Source of the DNA: Lophium mytilinum | Lineage: Eukaryota > Ascomycota > Dothideomycetes > Mytilinidiales > Mytilinidiaceae | Assembly: GCA_010093605.1 (NCBI GenBank) | Contig: MU004181.1 | Location: 558,001 to 622,000 of the forward strand | DNA length: 64,000 bases | Reading direction: 5' to 3' | Shown: in pieces, positions 1 through 10,630 of the stretch | Numbering within the stretch: the first letter of the stretch is position 1 | Layout: the number at the start of each line of letters is the position of its first letter | Translations under genes and position numbers: made by a program | Notes under the pieces: generated by a model | The model's database searches: none | Told to the model about the DNA's origin: nothing | What the model saw: the letters and a program-made list of their open reading frames with translations, nothing else

Positions 1-1220
1 GCGGAAGTCCTTTAGGATGTCGGTGAGAGGTGTCTCCGGCATGGTGATTTGCAAGAGATTGTCGCAGAGGGGGATCTAGATTACGTTAATTATCGTCGAA
101 GAGGTCGGAATAATGCATATGGTTAGTGAAACGAACCATGCTATCATTGGCCCCAGATTCGCCACGAAACTCCATCGGTTCGTCGCGGACACCTTCATAT
201 ACCACGCCCTTCGGAAACATGGACTGGTTCTGAATACCGAAGATGAAAGTGCGGAAGGAGGTGTAGCTGCCTGGTTTACTCTTGTTCCACATTACTAGAC
301 ACATGTCAGTATTCTCTCATTAACCCATTATTAACTACCAGCGAAAGCAATCGGAACGTACTATTCATCACCTCATTTATCTCCGTCAACGAGGCCACAA
401 TCTCCCGAAACGCTTCATTAAACGCTTCCCGGTTCTTCGTTAAACACGCGTTCAACGAATCGACAGTTCCTCGCACCAGCTTCGGCGAGTTCTTGACCAT
501 AGCAATATGCACAAGGACAAAACCCGCCTCAGACGACGTGGGATCCAGCCCCTTCTCGAACGCGCGAACGAGTCTCAGATTATCATAATCCAAGCCCGCT
601 TTCGGGTTCTCAAGACGGTAGTTGTATAGCGCATACGAGCCTGCATACTCCATGAACGGCTTGAAGCCCGCACTGCACACCCGTTAGTCACGTGATCAAC
701 CAACATCCAAGTCAAATCTCAAGCGAAAGGAGGGACAAAGAACCTGGGGACGACAACAATACAAAAGAACATACATCTCAGCAACCTTCACGATCGGCAA
801 ACTGATCGCGGCGGGCAACACCTGCCGCCCTAATCCGTACTCCTCGCCCCGCATGAACCGCAGATGGCATGGCTCGAGCAGGTACGCCGATGCGAGGAAA
901 GAGTAGTCGCGGTATAACGCGTTCATTAGCGGGAGATCGGCGCGGTACTTCTCAATCGCGTTGCTCAGGTCTGGTAACTCATCGCGGACTGCTGCACCCA
1001 GGGCGCCGGTTGCTAGTAAACCTGGTGAGCCGGATGCAGTCACGATAGGCATGCGGGTCAAGAGGGATTCGAGGGGGGCGAACTCGGTGGGGAGGTGGAC
1101 AATGGGGTCGGCGCGGGGGAGGAAGCCGCGCGAGGTGGAGACCATGAAGGCGGGGAGGGTGGTGTCTTTGGGACGGGGGTCCGTCATGACATTGAAGTCG
1201 AAGGTGGGTAGGGGTGCCAT
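1..1220 (-). CDS. bna2: Indoleamine 2,3-dioxygenase (3' end cut by window edge)
   Basis: Heme dioxygenase that opens the indole ring of L-tryptophan to N-formylkynurenine, first step of the kynurenine route to NAD in fungi. Exons read as complement(1..75, 137..294, 362..672, 775..1220); introns are 61, 67 and 102 bp, with donors GTTCGT, GTACGT and GTATGT. The spliced protein shows the family's RGFLP near the N-terminus, then NALYRDYSFLASAYLLEP, LPAAISLPIVKVAE, FMEYAGSYALYNYRL, FRTFIFGIQNQSMFP and FRGESGAND, with the reading continuing in frame across every junction. The start is the ATG at 1218-1220. The region expected to hold the proximal heme histidine lies outside the window, so integrity at the 3' end is unknown. 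Family assignment is firm; the yeast-style symbol is given by analogy. Confidence 0.93.
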
Positions 1221-4134
1221 GGTCGATGAAGCCTTGGAGGAGTGTGAGTGATGGAAGTCAATGACACCAAGGTGTAGAGAGACAAGCTGGCAGTGAGGTA
1301 CGTACGAGTCTTCAAGAAGCAGATGGCTGCCCGGTATGTTTCAGCGATGTATTAACCCTTCAATTGCAAAGATAATCTCAAAATGGTTCCCAGAGATAGC
1401 TCAGTTGATGACAAAGGCTCTTCGCTTCTTTCAAAGTATTTTCGAAACTTGGTGGTGGCGGCTCAACCACGAACAATTTTCTGCTTATATGGCGAGGCCG
1501 GATCCGTTCCGGCCTCCTGATAGCAATAATTCCGGCCTCACCCTCCACGAGGAAAAATTGTCCTAATTCGTACGTAATAACCTCATCATGCGCCCTGAAG
1601 CTTGACTAACAGTATCCACACCGTTGATGGGATAATTGAGACCCCGCTCGCGATGAGGTATGTGTTGTTGTCGTCGTTGAGGCCCCTGGGGGGTGGATGG
1701 GAGTGCCAAGACTTGGGTTTGGTCACGATTTTATTTCATACAAATGTATTCCTCAAATGATCTGAATCTTCTCCGCGTCTCTAATGGTTTTCAAGATCAT
1801 CTGTAGACTTTTTTGGTGGTGTTGGCGTTGTCGTCGCTCTCATCGCCGTCGGTCGTCGTCGTGAGGCTTGAGGCGTTCCTCGTTATCAGCAGGCCGGTGG
1901 TACGCTAACGACGAACCACACCGCCGATTCTTAGCTCCCGCTTTTACGGCACGAAGGATTCTAGACCAATCGTTACCAAAGGGCGGAAGCTGACGTGTGC
2001 GGCCCAGGGTTTTGTGGAGGTGGATACAAAGACGGGGTGCTCGCCGGTGTCGGAAATTTTGTAAAAGCATCTACTTTCGCCTTGTTATACTTATCTTTTC
2101 GATACCAACTGCAAACTTAAATGAGTATGATGAGAACCATGCTCTTCGTCTTCAGTGCGTAAGCTGCATATGAACCAGTGCCGAGGATAGATAAAAAGCG
2201 GCGCGTAAAGAACTCGTCACACTATCAAAGTAAAGGTCGTCTGCTTAACTTTCCCATGTATGCATCAGGCAACAGTTACCAAAGCAGCTATGATGACGCT
2301 ACCGATCCAACGAAGGCTTTCCATTTCTCATCTTTTGAGTCCTGTCCCGAATTACTTTCGTTCTCTCCTTTCATATTCACGCTTTGAGGACAGGTTACGT
2401 CAACCACCTTGAACAAATTGAACATTTCGAACAGCTCGTTGAGCTTCCGCAGACTTGACATCAATCATCTTCATCACTTCCGACGTGTTAAGGGCATTTT
2501 AGGTATTAGTGTTACCCTGCAGGTGCGAAAATAATATTGTAAGATTTATACTTCTTCTTATACATCCGACTCTCTGACTCTCACACATTTACTACTACAT
2601 ACTTTGCTCTATTCTCCAATACTATCTAGCGATCTCTTATATTTTTATACGCGTCCGCAGCGGCGATAGCAAAGCTATCACTATTACAATCCAGCCGATT
2701 GTAACACGACTCGGCGCAGGTTGTTCTCGTTCTGTGGAGCTCCTTGGACAGCATTGAAACACTTCGGGTTTTCAACACACACTACAATGTCAGGCTTTGT
2801 ATATTTCACACCGCTTTTGAGACCTGCTATAGATGACACCTAACGGTGCCGTTGATCTGCCAAACACCACGTTTCTGGGCCCTGTATTACATCTCCCAGA
2901 CTGATCCCGTCCTCCATAGCTACCATGTTCATCTGTGCACGCGGCATTAACAATGCGCACGGTTCCCCCACACTCTTTCGAAATCCTAGATAAGATAGAT
3001 TCCCATGATTCTAAGTAACGGAAAAAAAACTCCAGGCCAACTTGGCTGGCACCAAAGACCGTTCCAAAAGCTCCGTTTAGATTACCCCCGTTTTTGCGCC
3101 TCTGGATTCGTACGAGGCCATTACTGTTCCACTGTTCTGTCCGTCCCTAGCTACAGTATATATCCACACGCCGTTAGCAGTGTCTGCAGTACCTGAACAC
3201 ACTTTCGAACACCATGAAGTGAACAGACTCTCGACATTTTGATACATCGAAAAAATCGCCCGACCACTACAGCCACTACTATATGCTGTTACGAAAGCTT
3301 CATCACTACATCGTTCATCTGTATCCATTTCTTTGATAACGTTTTCAGTGCCTCAATAGACTTTGATTGTTTTGGAAAGCATATAATCTCATCGTGTTTT
3401 AGAATCGAGAAATTCACTAGGCCAACTCATCGGGTGCCATCAGTCACTGCAAAAGCTACAGTGTCACCCTTGTTCTTTAGTTCAAAATATGTACGAGACC
3501 GCTTTAGCCACATCGAGATTACTTCTAAATGCGCTTGGAACGACTGGATTCGAAGCACAACATTTCAAAGTAACGTTTTCATCGTGCTCAGCACTCCCGG
3601 TTTCTCAGCACCGGTCCTTCAGCCTCGCAACGTTTCAATTACCTGTAACAGTCATTTGCTACCATGAAGGATGACAGGCGGTCGCACTATGCTTTCCATG
3701 AAACAGCCTATAAGCTTCAAATTCCACCCATCCTCGCCTTTAATACAAACGGAAGCACGAATCAGGGGCTTCGAAATGCAGAGTTTGACACACCAGAACC
3801 TCGCGAATGTTCCCTCGAAGATGGAATAAGCGAGCACCTCTCGCTACAGCACTGTAACTGTGCAGTGGTAGTGAAGGTGGACAAGTTTCGGCGCTAGCTG
3901 TCAGCACGTGACGCCCACTCCATAACTTATGTTCTGCTTCACGACTTCACGTTCTGTCTTCAAATTCACACCATCGAACGCCTCATCAAACGCTGTAAGT
4001 CACCATCATCGCTATCCATATCATCTCCTTGCCCATCCCCTGCTACTGTAGGACGATCTTCAAGTCGGCCATGCCTAGCACAAGTCTCAGATATGCTAAT
4101 ATATAATCTAGACTGTAAAGCGTCTTGTACAGCG
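1221..4134. other. Long stretch without a supported gene
   Basis: About 2.9 kb between the IDO gene and the next convincing ORF. Only short ORFs with no recognisable domain occur. It is visibly richer in A/T than the flanking genes. On the minus strand at about 3250-3560, a short stretch reads like protein in one frame (VAFAVTDGT, then VGLVNFSILKHDEI) but is broken by stops and has no conserved start. A decayed gene or mobile element is possible, but I cannot name it. Confidence 0.4.
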
Positions 4135-5052
4135 ATGTCTTCCTCAAACCGCCGAAGCTTGTTTTCGCTGCCCAACTCGCCCTTCGTCGAGAACTACCCC
4201 GACGACGACGCCAAAGCCTCCACCAACCCCCCGACCTCACCATCACTGCTACACTCCACCACCACCTCGCCTCCAATTGCTGCTGCTGTCAGCTCCACCA
4301 CCCAGACCAGCACTCAGACGTTCACCAGCGCCGCCACAATGCCCACGGCCGCTCAGCTCTTCGCCGCAACAATGCCACCTCAGTATCACGAGCACGGCAC
4401 CCTCTTCACCCTCCGCGGCTACGCCTACTGGCGCAAGCCACGCTCCGGCCACTCCAACGCCCGCTGCCTCGACGCTTCCGCCTCACAATTCATCAACACG
4501 GACGTCGTCAAAGCGATGATCAAGTGCGAGCGAACCGAACACATCCTCTTCGCGACCTCACCATCCGCCGGCCGCCTCGTCACCTCGCTCGAGCTCTTCC
4601 GCAACGGCAACCGCAACGTCAACGCCGTCACCAACGCCACCCAGATGGTGGACCTGAGCGCAGAGACCGACCGCGTTCTCAGAGACGGGGACGCGGAGGT
4701 CGTCTGGAGCCAGATGCTGGAGGAGTGCCGCGGGGAGTGGGGGTACCAGCGCGTGACGGTAGTGGAGGGGTGGGAGTTCAGGGAGTTCGCGAAGAAGGGG
4801 AAGGATTGCCCGATTCGGGAAGGGTGGATGCCGCTGAAGGTCAAGCAGTGGGACGACGAGGACGACGAAGATGAAGAAGAAGAGGAAGATTCGGACGGAG
4901 AGCTGGGGACGTACCGCTTCGACGCCGGGGGACTAGAGGAGCTGGAGGGGGAGACGATGGTGGAGGGAGGGGAGGAGGAGGCCGCCGAGGGTGCCGAGGA
5001 GGGCGGAGAGGAGGAGAAAGACGAGTATGTAGTGGAGCCCATTCAGGAGTAG
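4135..5052 (+). CDS. Hypothetical protein with Ser/Thr-rich N-terminus and long acidic tail
   Basis: Single-exon ORF of 305 residues from the ATG at 4135; an in-frame ATG at 4093 would add 14 residues. I do not recognise the family. About 85 Ser/Thr/Pro-rich residues are followed by a compact middle (near YHEHGTLFTLRGYAYWRKP, then a charged, Trp-containing part up to GWMPLKVKQWDDE). The last 70 or so residues are almost all Asp, Glu and Gly, which suggests a disordered tail. The G/C-rich third positions and the sharp fall in coding signal on both sides support a real gene. The opposite strand also stays open here (Ser-rich), which is a mirror of the acidic repeats. Function unknown; the acidic tail alone does not show nuclear or chromatin function. 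Confidence 0.7.
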   Translation: MSSSNRRSLFSLPNSPFVENYPDDDAKASTNPPTSPSLLHSTTTSPPIAAAVSSTTQTSTQTFTSAATMPTAAQLFAATMPPQYHEHGTLFTLRGYAYWRKPRSGHSNARCLDASASQFINTDVVKAMIKCERTEHILFATSPSAGRLVTSLELFRNGNRNVNAVTNATQMVDLSAETDRVLRDGDAEVVWSQMLEECRGEWGYQRVTVVEGWEFREFAKKGKDCPIREGWMPLKVKQWDDEDDEDEEEEEDSDGELGTYRFDAGGLEELEGETMVEGGEEEAAEGAEEGGEEEKDEYVVEPIQE

Positions 5053-6134
5053 GAGGAGATACCTTGGCTGGTTGGGGGCGATATGGGACAGGCGGAAAAG
5101 TTTTGTGGGTTTAGATACCAATTCAGGCCTACCCGCTGGAGGGTTTTTGGCCGCCTAAAGACTCATCATGGAGAGTCTGAGGCACTATGATGCGAGAATC
5201 CAATCTTGGTTCTCTTACGATTTCATTTTTTAAATGACTGTGATTGGCTGATGTATTTGTTTTACCAACGTTTGTCACGGAAATTACAGGTAAGTTCTAA
5301 TTTGTACTTGTTTCATTTACTAACTTCTCTCAGGATTGTAGCGTCTGGAGCCTGCCACTATAGCTACTCCAAATACATCACAATGCTACTTTCTAAACGC
5401 TCCATATTTCAATACGTCGACGTTCATCGTTTTGAATAGTGTATACCGCCGCACAAGGTCCTCTAGCGGGTCCAAAAGAACTGCACATGATGTAATGTCC
5501 GTGAGGCTTCATATCGTAGCACGTAGACATATAAGGCTTTGAACAATGTTCACCGTCGTTTGAGGGGCTCTGAGATGCTGATAGATATAGCATCTCGATG
5601 TCACGTTCCGTAAGCCCCATATCTTACGAGGCCCAAACTCTACGTTTTGATCAGCTTATGGTCCCGTCTGAAGCCCTCTGAGTAGCTCTCGAAATTGAAC
5701 CCAGATGTCGTGTTGCAGGTACCCTATATCTGACTGTTCAGATATCTAGCGTTCTGAACAACATATACCGGCGCCTGAGGTCCGCTAAGACCCCGTAAGT
5801 TCGCATCTAAGATGCTACGCTGAACAGACTTCAAATCTTCACTTGTTGAAACCATATCAGTTGGAAAGCATATGCCGGCGTTTGGAGTCCGCCAATAGGG
5901 GCGATGAGATCTAAGGTTTTGGACTGTGGATGAATTCTAGGTACGAAGGCTCCTTGCTCTGGGAATATCTACGGAAGAAGCTGATCAAGTGCCAATAGCC
6001 CAATTCCTTTGAAGGACGCCCATTATTTCGGCATTGGTATCTTTGTTCCCATACCCTACATAGTCGCTCAACAGCATATAAGCCTGAGCTACCGAGTGTA
6101 CCTCGTCCTCATCTCGCCTCATTACAGTCATTCT
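5053..6134. other. Intergenic region with degenerate repeats
   Basis: No supported gene. At least three diverged copies of a short block occur (see the repeat entry at 5425-5915). The right end is the 3' flank of the minus-strand F-box gene A. Confidence 0.5.
5425..5915. repeat. Three diverged copies of a short repeat block
   Basis: Blocks near 5428-5475, 5748-5797 and 5857-5905 share a pattern of GTTxTGAAxA, then TATACCG-CGC, then AGGTCC-CTA. The best preserved parts are TATACCGGCGCCTGAGGTCC at about 5764 and CATATGCCGGCGTTTGGAGT at about 5868. Spacing is irregular (about 320 and 110 bp), so this is not a microsatellite. A decayed tandem or mobile repeat is likely; identity unknown. Confidence 0.45.
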
Positions 6135-7703
6135 CTACGCCTCCTCGGTGAAGTACGTCTTCGGGTTTGGACCAAACTTGATGAAGTCTCGGAGGTACTT
6201 TACACCAGCCTTTACATCGCCGTCTTCAAAGCTCCAGCCGGTAAGGTCGCGATTCCCTGTATATCCAGCGTTGGCTCGAAACTCCGATGTTATCTCAGTC
6301 CGAAAGGCAGACCACTCTCCAGGTGCCCAATTCTTTGCAATCTTGTTCCACTCCGCGAGGGTTGACTCTGCCCCTCCGTAATCTTCGAATAGAACGCATC
6401 GATTCTCCAACATCGGTGCTCGAATAAAGAGCTTCTTCAGATTTGGGCTTTCATGAAGGATTCCCAGAATAGGATCCCAATCACGCCTGTCAAAGGTTCG
6501 ATCCACGAGGTTGACGCTCTCCAGACGCACCTTCGTCAAGGTATGTCTGTTGAACACCATCAGGTTGATGAGATTGAGATTTGACATGGTAACAGCGTCG
6601 AGTTCAAGTGTGGCTAGGCGTAGATTTTGTTTCTTCATAAACGACGGTGTGCCCATGCACAGCAAGCTGATAGGGCGTTCAATGCTGGGACGCCAGTAAC
6701 CCAGGTTCCCGATATCTTTCAGGTAGCAGGGAATCATGTACCCTTCTGCATGCCGCTCACTGATCGAAAGGGTTGGAATGGACTCCGCCACTGACTCGAG
6801 TAGAGATCGGAGAAAGTTGAGCTGGTATTGTTCTTTTTGCGACTTGTTCAAGCTTCCAAGGCGGAGCAGCACATTTACTTGCTCCAGCTTGGTGAAGGTG
6901 GCGTTGTGTCGAGTGTTGACAAAGTCTATGACAAACTCCAGTGGAACTCCAAAGTTGTACGCAAGAAATCTGAAGTTGCCGGCGGTCTTAGGAATTTCGC
7001 CTGTCAGTGACCATACAGCATCCAAGAAGAGTTGGAAGTGCACGCATTTTCGAAGATTAGTTGCGGCACACTTGTTGCAGCCTGAAGGACCTACGAATTG
7101 GGCAATCTTTGTGTCCATCTTGTGTTGCAGCCTAGGCGATATGTGATCTTTGATCTCGATGGTCTTCAAGTTGCGGAACTGCAGAAGGGATATCCAAAGC
7201 ATGGCCATATCTATGCCCTGTGCCTGTGTATTGATGGTCGGGTCGACGAAGTGTTTCCACCATTGTCTACGCTCAGAGCGGTGGGTATACTGTCGTTTCC
7301 GGTCGTCGAGGCCCTTGTTCCGGTAATCGTGAGTGAAGCTTCCATGTCCTGAAGTGTTGATGTCGATGGTGCCCGGGTACATGACTGCACTGTTTGCCAA
7401 AAGAGTGAGTTCGTCCATGTGGATCGTGATCTTTACGACACGTCGGGCTACATTCTCGTGACTAGAGAGGTCGATGAGGCGATTTAGGCCAACCCTTGAC
7501 TGGTTCGTCAAAGAGACTCGGATTTTTTTAAAAGCACGGTTCTCTAAGTGGTAGGCTGACTTTTCCGCCATGTCTTGACAACTGCTTCGAAGGGAGAGCA
7601 CATCTTCGAGAGGAAGCTTTTGGCAGATAGTGTCAATAAGCTCCGAAGGCAATGCGAGAATCGGAGACTCCGAGGGCTTTTCGAGTATATTAGGAGGCGC
7701 CAT
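6135..7703 (-). CDS. F-box protein A (substrate-adaptor candidate)
   Basis: Intronless, 522 residues, ATG at 7701-7703. An F-box lies at residues about 16-60 (LALPSELIDTICQKLPLEDV...SLRSSCQDM). The family block SRVGLNRLIDLSSHENVARR, a variable leucine-rich middle and a candidate zinc site follow. The zinc site is C209-x2-C212-x7-C220-x-H222 and is followed by a hydrophobic helix (FQLFLDAV). The tail carries NRDLTGWSFEDGDVKAGVKYL. F-box domains bind Skp1 and bring substrates to SCF ubiquitin ligases; the substrate here is unknown. It is divergently paired with F-box gene B across about 385 bp and belongs to the paralogous family found through the window. The domain call rests on the motif and on agreement with ten paralogues here. 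Confidence 0.85.
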   Translation of the reverse strand: MAPPNILEKPSESPILALPSELIDTICQKLPLEDVLSLRSSCQDMAEKSAYHLENRAFKKIRVSLTNQSRVGLNRLIDLSSHENVARRVVKITIHMDELTLLANSAVMYPGTIDINTSGHGSFTHDYRNKGLDDRKRQYTHRSERRQWWKHFVDPTINTQAQGIDMAMLWISLLQFRNLKTIEIKDHISPRLQHKMDTKIAQFVGPSGCNKCAATNLRKCVHFQLFLDAVWSLTGEIPKTAGNFRFLAYNFGVPLEFVIDFVNTRHNATFTKLEQVNVLLRLGSLNKSQKEQYQLNFLRSLLESVAESIPTLSISERHAEGYMIPCYLKDIGNLGYWRPSIERPISLLCMGTPSFMKKQNLRLATLELDAVTMSNLNLINLMVFNRHTLTKVRLESVNLVDRTFDRRDWDPILGILHESPNLKKLFIRAPMLENRCVLFEDYGGAESTLAEWNKIAKNWAPGEWSAFRTEITSEFRANAGYTGNRDLTGWSFEDGDVKAGVKYLRDFIKFGPNPKTYFTEEA

Positions 7704-8088
7704 CTGATTGCTGGAAGTAGCGGATGCGGCTACAGTGTTGGGTTAGCGATTGTGAAGGGGTGGAGCTGGCGGTAGAGTTGCGTTGTGGTGGGATGTAGGC
7801 ACAACAAGCTGCGTGGGAAGGTTTGGGGAGTTGAATGTCGACTATTTAAGTTTAGGGGGACACGCGACCCTCAATGCAAATGCCGTGAATCACTTCTCGT
7901 GGAAGAGCAATCGCTTTCACCACCATGAAATTCACTATGCGCGTCCGCATCTATAATTTTCTTTCTCTCATTGTGCAACAACTTCTCTACCACTCGACCC
8001 ACCCGTCTCTCGTTCTGTGCCTCCACCACCGACAGCGAGCCTCCATCGTCCGACGCCGCGTCAACTCTGCAACCTGCAGACTCGAGTC
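7704..8088. promoter_or_regulatory. Shared divergent promoter region of F-box genes A and B
   Basis: About 385 bp separate the ATGs of the divergent genes A and B. Regulatory sequence for both must lie here or in the 5' leaders. I see no clear palindrome or named factor site, so co-regulation is only an inference from geometry. Confidence 0.4.
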
Positions 8089-9771
8089 ATGTCACTCTTC
8101 AGCTCTCAAGATGCCACGACTTCGGCAATTCCGATTCCAATAATGCAACCAGTTGGAAACACCTCTGATACGCCCGCTTCACTGAGTCCAAGGAAGCGAA
8201 AGCGCGACTCAAGCGATTTCCAAGAGGAAAATAAACGCCCTCCGCCGGCACTTCGTCGCACAAATTCCGTGGCAGATTCCAATTCTTCCAGCGGACCTCG
8301 AATTACTGCCTCTACCTCCAATGAGCGAACTTCTCTTGGCAATCTTCCTGCCGAACTTGTCGACTCGATTTGCCAGCATCTCGACGAAGATTCGCTATTG
8401 CAGCTACGCCTTGCCTCCAGGGACATGTACCGAAAGTCACTATATCAGACGTCTCACAAGGCCTTCCGTGAGGTTCGTGTGGTCTTCGGGGAGGCCTCTA
8501 GGGCTGGCTTGAATGGGTTTATCGATATGGTGACGCATCATCCTCATCTGACACAGTACACCGAGAAGGTGGTGATCGCCACCAGCGATGCCTTCTTTGT
8601 TGGAGACATGGACCTCGATCCTCCCTCAGAGGCCCGCAATAACCGGCCTCTTGCGTCCCATGAAGGCGACTGGCTCAAGCACTTCAACTACCCCAAGCTG
8701 CACTGGACGGAACGAGGTGTCGACATTGCAATGCTCTTGGTAACCCTTGCAAAGCTACCCAACGTGCACACGGTCAAGGTCAGTGATAAACCAGGGTTCA
8801 AACCAGGAGTAAGCGGCATGAGGCGAGATGTCGTCGACTTCGTCAACGCGAGTTGGTGCAAACAATGCCAGACCGCGGACATGTCTAAATGCCACCACCT
8901 CGCAATCTTCGAGGAAGCACTACGCCTAGTAATCGATTGCACCCGTACCTCCTTCGATGCTGACGATGACGGCGCCCAAATCTACCAGTCATTACTTGAA
9001 GACTTCAAAATTCCAGACAAAGCGTCCATATATGGTTCGTGGCAGCCGTACAACTTGAACTATCCGTCCCTGAGAAACATCCTCTTCAACATTGGACATC
9101 TACACCCCGGAAGTTCTGCAAAACCTGGACGCCATAGCTTGTTCTCGCGACTAGTTGAGGCAGCACCAAATCTCCAGAATGTTCAAATCAGCGGCAGGAA
9201 GAAGCACTTGTGGAGAGACCTACACCAGTCTCAACTGAGGTTGAACTACGAATGGCTCAACTTCGACACGACGTCTATGTTCTGCCAGCTCGAAACACTA
9301 GATCTTCGCACCGTTGTGCTAGACACCCAGCAGCTGTCAAACCTACTGACGAGTCAGCAGGCAACGCTTACTCGTGTCCGCTTGCAAGGGGTTGATCTCG
9401 GGTCAGAAGGGGACTGGGAAAAGATTATCAAGGACCTTCAGGCGATGCCCAAACTCGAGAGGTTGTTTCTTCGGGGACTTGAGTGCGATAATACTTTTGC
9501 TTGGTTTGACGACTTCGAAGAAATAGCGAGGAACCCAGGCTTCGAAGCTTACAATTCTCAAATCGCAATTGAGACGAATCAGAGTACTCCGTGGAGCATG
9601 TGGGGATACTGGATGTACCCTCGATCAAGCTCGGAGCGTCCTGGACAACAGCCTTATGGCAGACAGCTCACCAACTTTGTTGGGTGGCTGTTCAAGGGGC
9701 GTCTTGAAATTGAGACAGGCTTGAAATATCTGAGCGAGCACATCCAGATGATTACGCCGGTGTCTACGTAG
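8089..9771 (+). CDS. F-box protein B (substrate-adaptor candidate)
   Basis: Intronless. The likely start is the ATG at 8089, giving 560 residues; an upstream in-frame ATG at 8017 adds 24 Pro/Arg-rich residues that look like leader. A disordered N-terminus with a basic patch (SPRKRKR) may hold a nuclear localisation signal. The F-box follows at about residues 84-125 (LGNLPAELVDSICQHL), then SRAGLNGFIDMV, then a candidate zinc site C257-x2-C260-x7-C268-x-H270. The middle is leucine-rich with LRR-like spacing (LETLDLRTVVLDTQQLSNLL). The tail has the weaker family motif FVGWLFKG...TGLKYL. It forms a divergent pair with A, and a copy of the dispersed repeat R begins 97 bp past its stop. Confidence 0.85.
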   Translation: MSLFSSQDATTSAIPIPIMQPVGNTSDTPASLSPRKRKRDSSDFQEENKRPPPALRRTNSVADSNSSSGPRITASTSNERTSLGNLPAELVDSICQHLDEDSLLQLRLASRDMYRKSLYQTSHKAFREVRVVFGEASRAGLNGFIDMVTHHPHLTQYTEKVVIATSDAFFVGDMDLDPPSEARNNRPLASHEGDWLKHFNYPKLHWTERGVDIAMLLVTLAKLPNVHTVKVSDKPGFKPGVSGMRRDVVDFVNASWCKQCQTADMSKCHHLAIFEEALRLVIDCTRTSFDADDDGAQIYQSLLEDFKIPDKASIYGSWQPYNLNYPSLRNILFNIGHLHPGSSAKPGRHSLFSRLVEAAPNLQNVQISGRKKHLWRDLHQSQLRLNYEWLNFDTTSMFCQLETLDLRTVVLDTQQLSNLLTSQQATLTRVRLQGVDLGSEGDWEKIIKDLQAMPKLERLFLRGLECDNTFAWFDDFEEIARNPGFEAYNSQIAIETNQSTPWSMWGYWMYPRSSSERPGQQPYGRQLTNFVGWLFKGRLEIETGLKYLSEHIQMITPVST

Positions 9772-9867
9772 GCGTCCCCCGAGAGCTACAAATTGGGGTA
9801 AGAATGGGTACACTACTAGGCCATAACTCTACGCACACAGATCTGTCACTGCTTAGTTTCAATGCTG

Positions 9868-10035
9868 CTCACTCGACACCGCTGTAAGGGTAGCCTGGCT
9901 GCTAAGCAGCTGATTAGTCAAGAGCCTGTCTGATCTGCAGTTGCTGAAGATCGACATCGCCCTTGGGTCCTTGAAATCCATGGAGGCGCCCCAAGCAGTG
10001 GCGAACTAGTGTGCCCGACTCATGGTCTATCACTA
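9868..10035 (-). repeat. Dispersed repeat R, copy 1
   Basis: Read on the minus strand, it aligns over about 170 bp with the copies at 39.7, 45.0, 54.3 and 56.3 kb. Shared blocks in order are GGGCACACTAGTTCG, AAGGGCGATGTCGA, CTCTTGACTAATCAGCTGCT, AGCCAGGCTACCC and GTGTCGAGTGAGCA. It lies 97 bp beyond the stop of F-box gene B, in the same relative orientation as the copy behind gene G. No ORF. Family unknown. Confidence 0.7.
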
Positions 10036-10302
10036 TACGAGAAATTACTTCAGCTAGTTTATTGTGAATCCAATCCCGGGTTTTAGAACTTAGATACCCC
10101 CAGGGCCTTGTGAGATTTAGGATACTACACATTACCTATGTCTATTGTAAAATCATTTCATGCATTCTTACTAAGTGATGAACGGAAAGCAATCGTTGTG
10201 AAGTTGAAAAAAGCACTCTCATTTGGGACATCATTTTTGAATCTCTTCGATAGTGGATCACTACATCAGTAACGCAGCGGTCAGTAGCCGATGGTCGGTC
10301 CT

Positions 10303-10494
10303 CTAAGCCGCAAGCATAGTGACCGAAGCGTAGTACTCCATGTGGTCTAGTAGGAATTGCAAACCCACCTCAACCACCTCTCTATCCTTAAGTTTCCACC
10401 CGCTTGCATTATTATCTCCTCGCGGGGGTTTGCTTATCATCGCCAACCATTCCAGAAGGGTCATATTTCCACCGCTCCACCAGAAGTGCCTCAA
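10303..10494 (-). pseudogene. C-terminal relic of an F-box gene related to gene F
   Basis: The minus-strand reading (63 codons before the stop) closely matches the last part of F-box protein F: LLEWLAMISKPPRGDNNASG against LVEWLAIVNRPPGGDDDASG, then GWKLKDRE, GLQFLLDHMEYY and a similar end. An in-frame TGA lies directly before it and no F-box is found upstream, so only the tail survives. This is direct evidence that a gene close to F once stood here, about 32 kb from F. The open frame is a remnant, not a likely gene. Confidence 0.75.
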
Positions 10495-10535
10495 TCAGGC
10501 GACTACCCTCTAGGTGTCATGCCAAGTTCTAGAAC

Positions 10536-10630
10536 GCTCAATCTGAGCTTGCTCTTGACTCAAATATGTCCTCAAGACGGGGCCGCCCCTGACAGTGGCG
10601 TCCAGCTTGCAGAAGTGACACTCGAGCAGT
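10536..10630 (+). repeat. Dispersed repeat R, diverged partial copy
   Basis: It contains TTGCTCTTGACTCAAAT, GGGGCCGCCCCTGACAGTGG and a GAGCAGTG-like end, in the order seen in better copies of R. The match is weaker than at the other sites, so homology is probable rather than certain. It lies downstream of minus-strand gene D. Confidence 0.4.

Noticed and set aside
4425-5042. Minus-strand Ser-rich ORF of 205 codons
   Set aside because: It mirrors the Asp/Glu-rich repeats of the plus-strand gene; low complexity and no domain.
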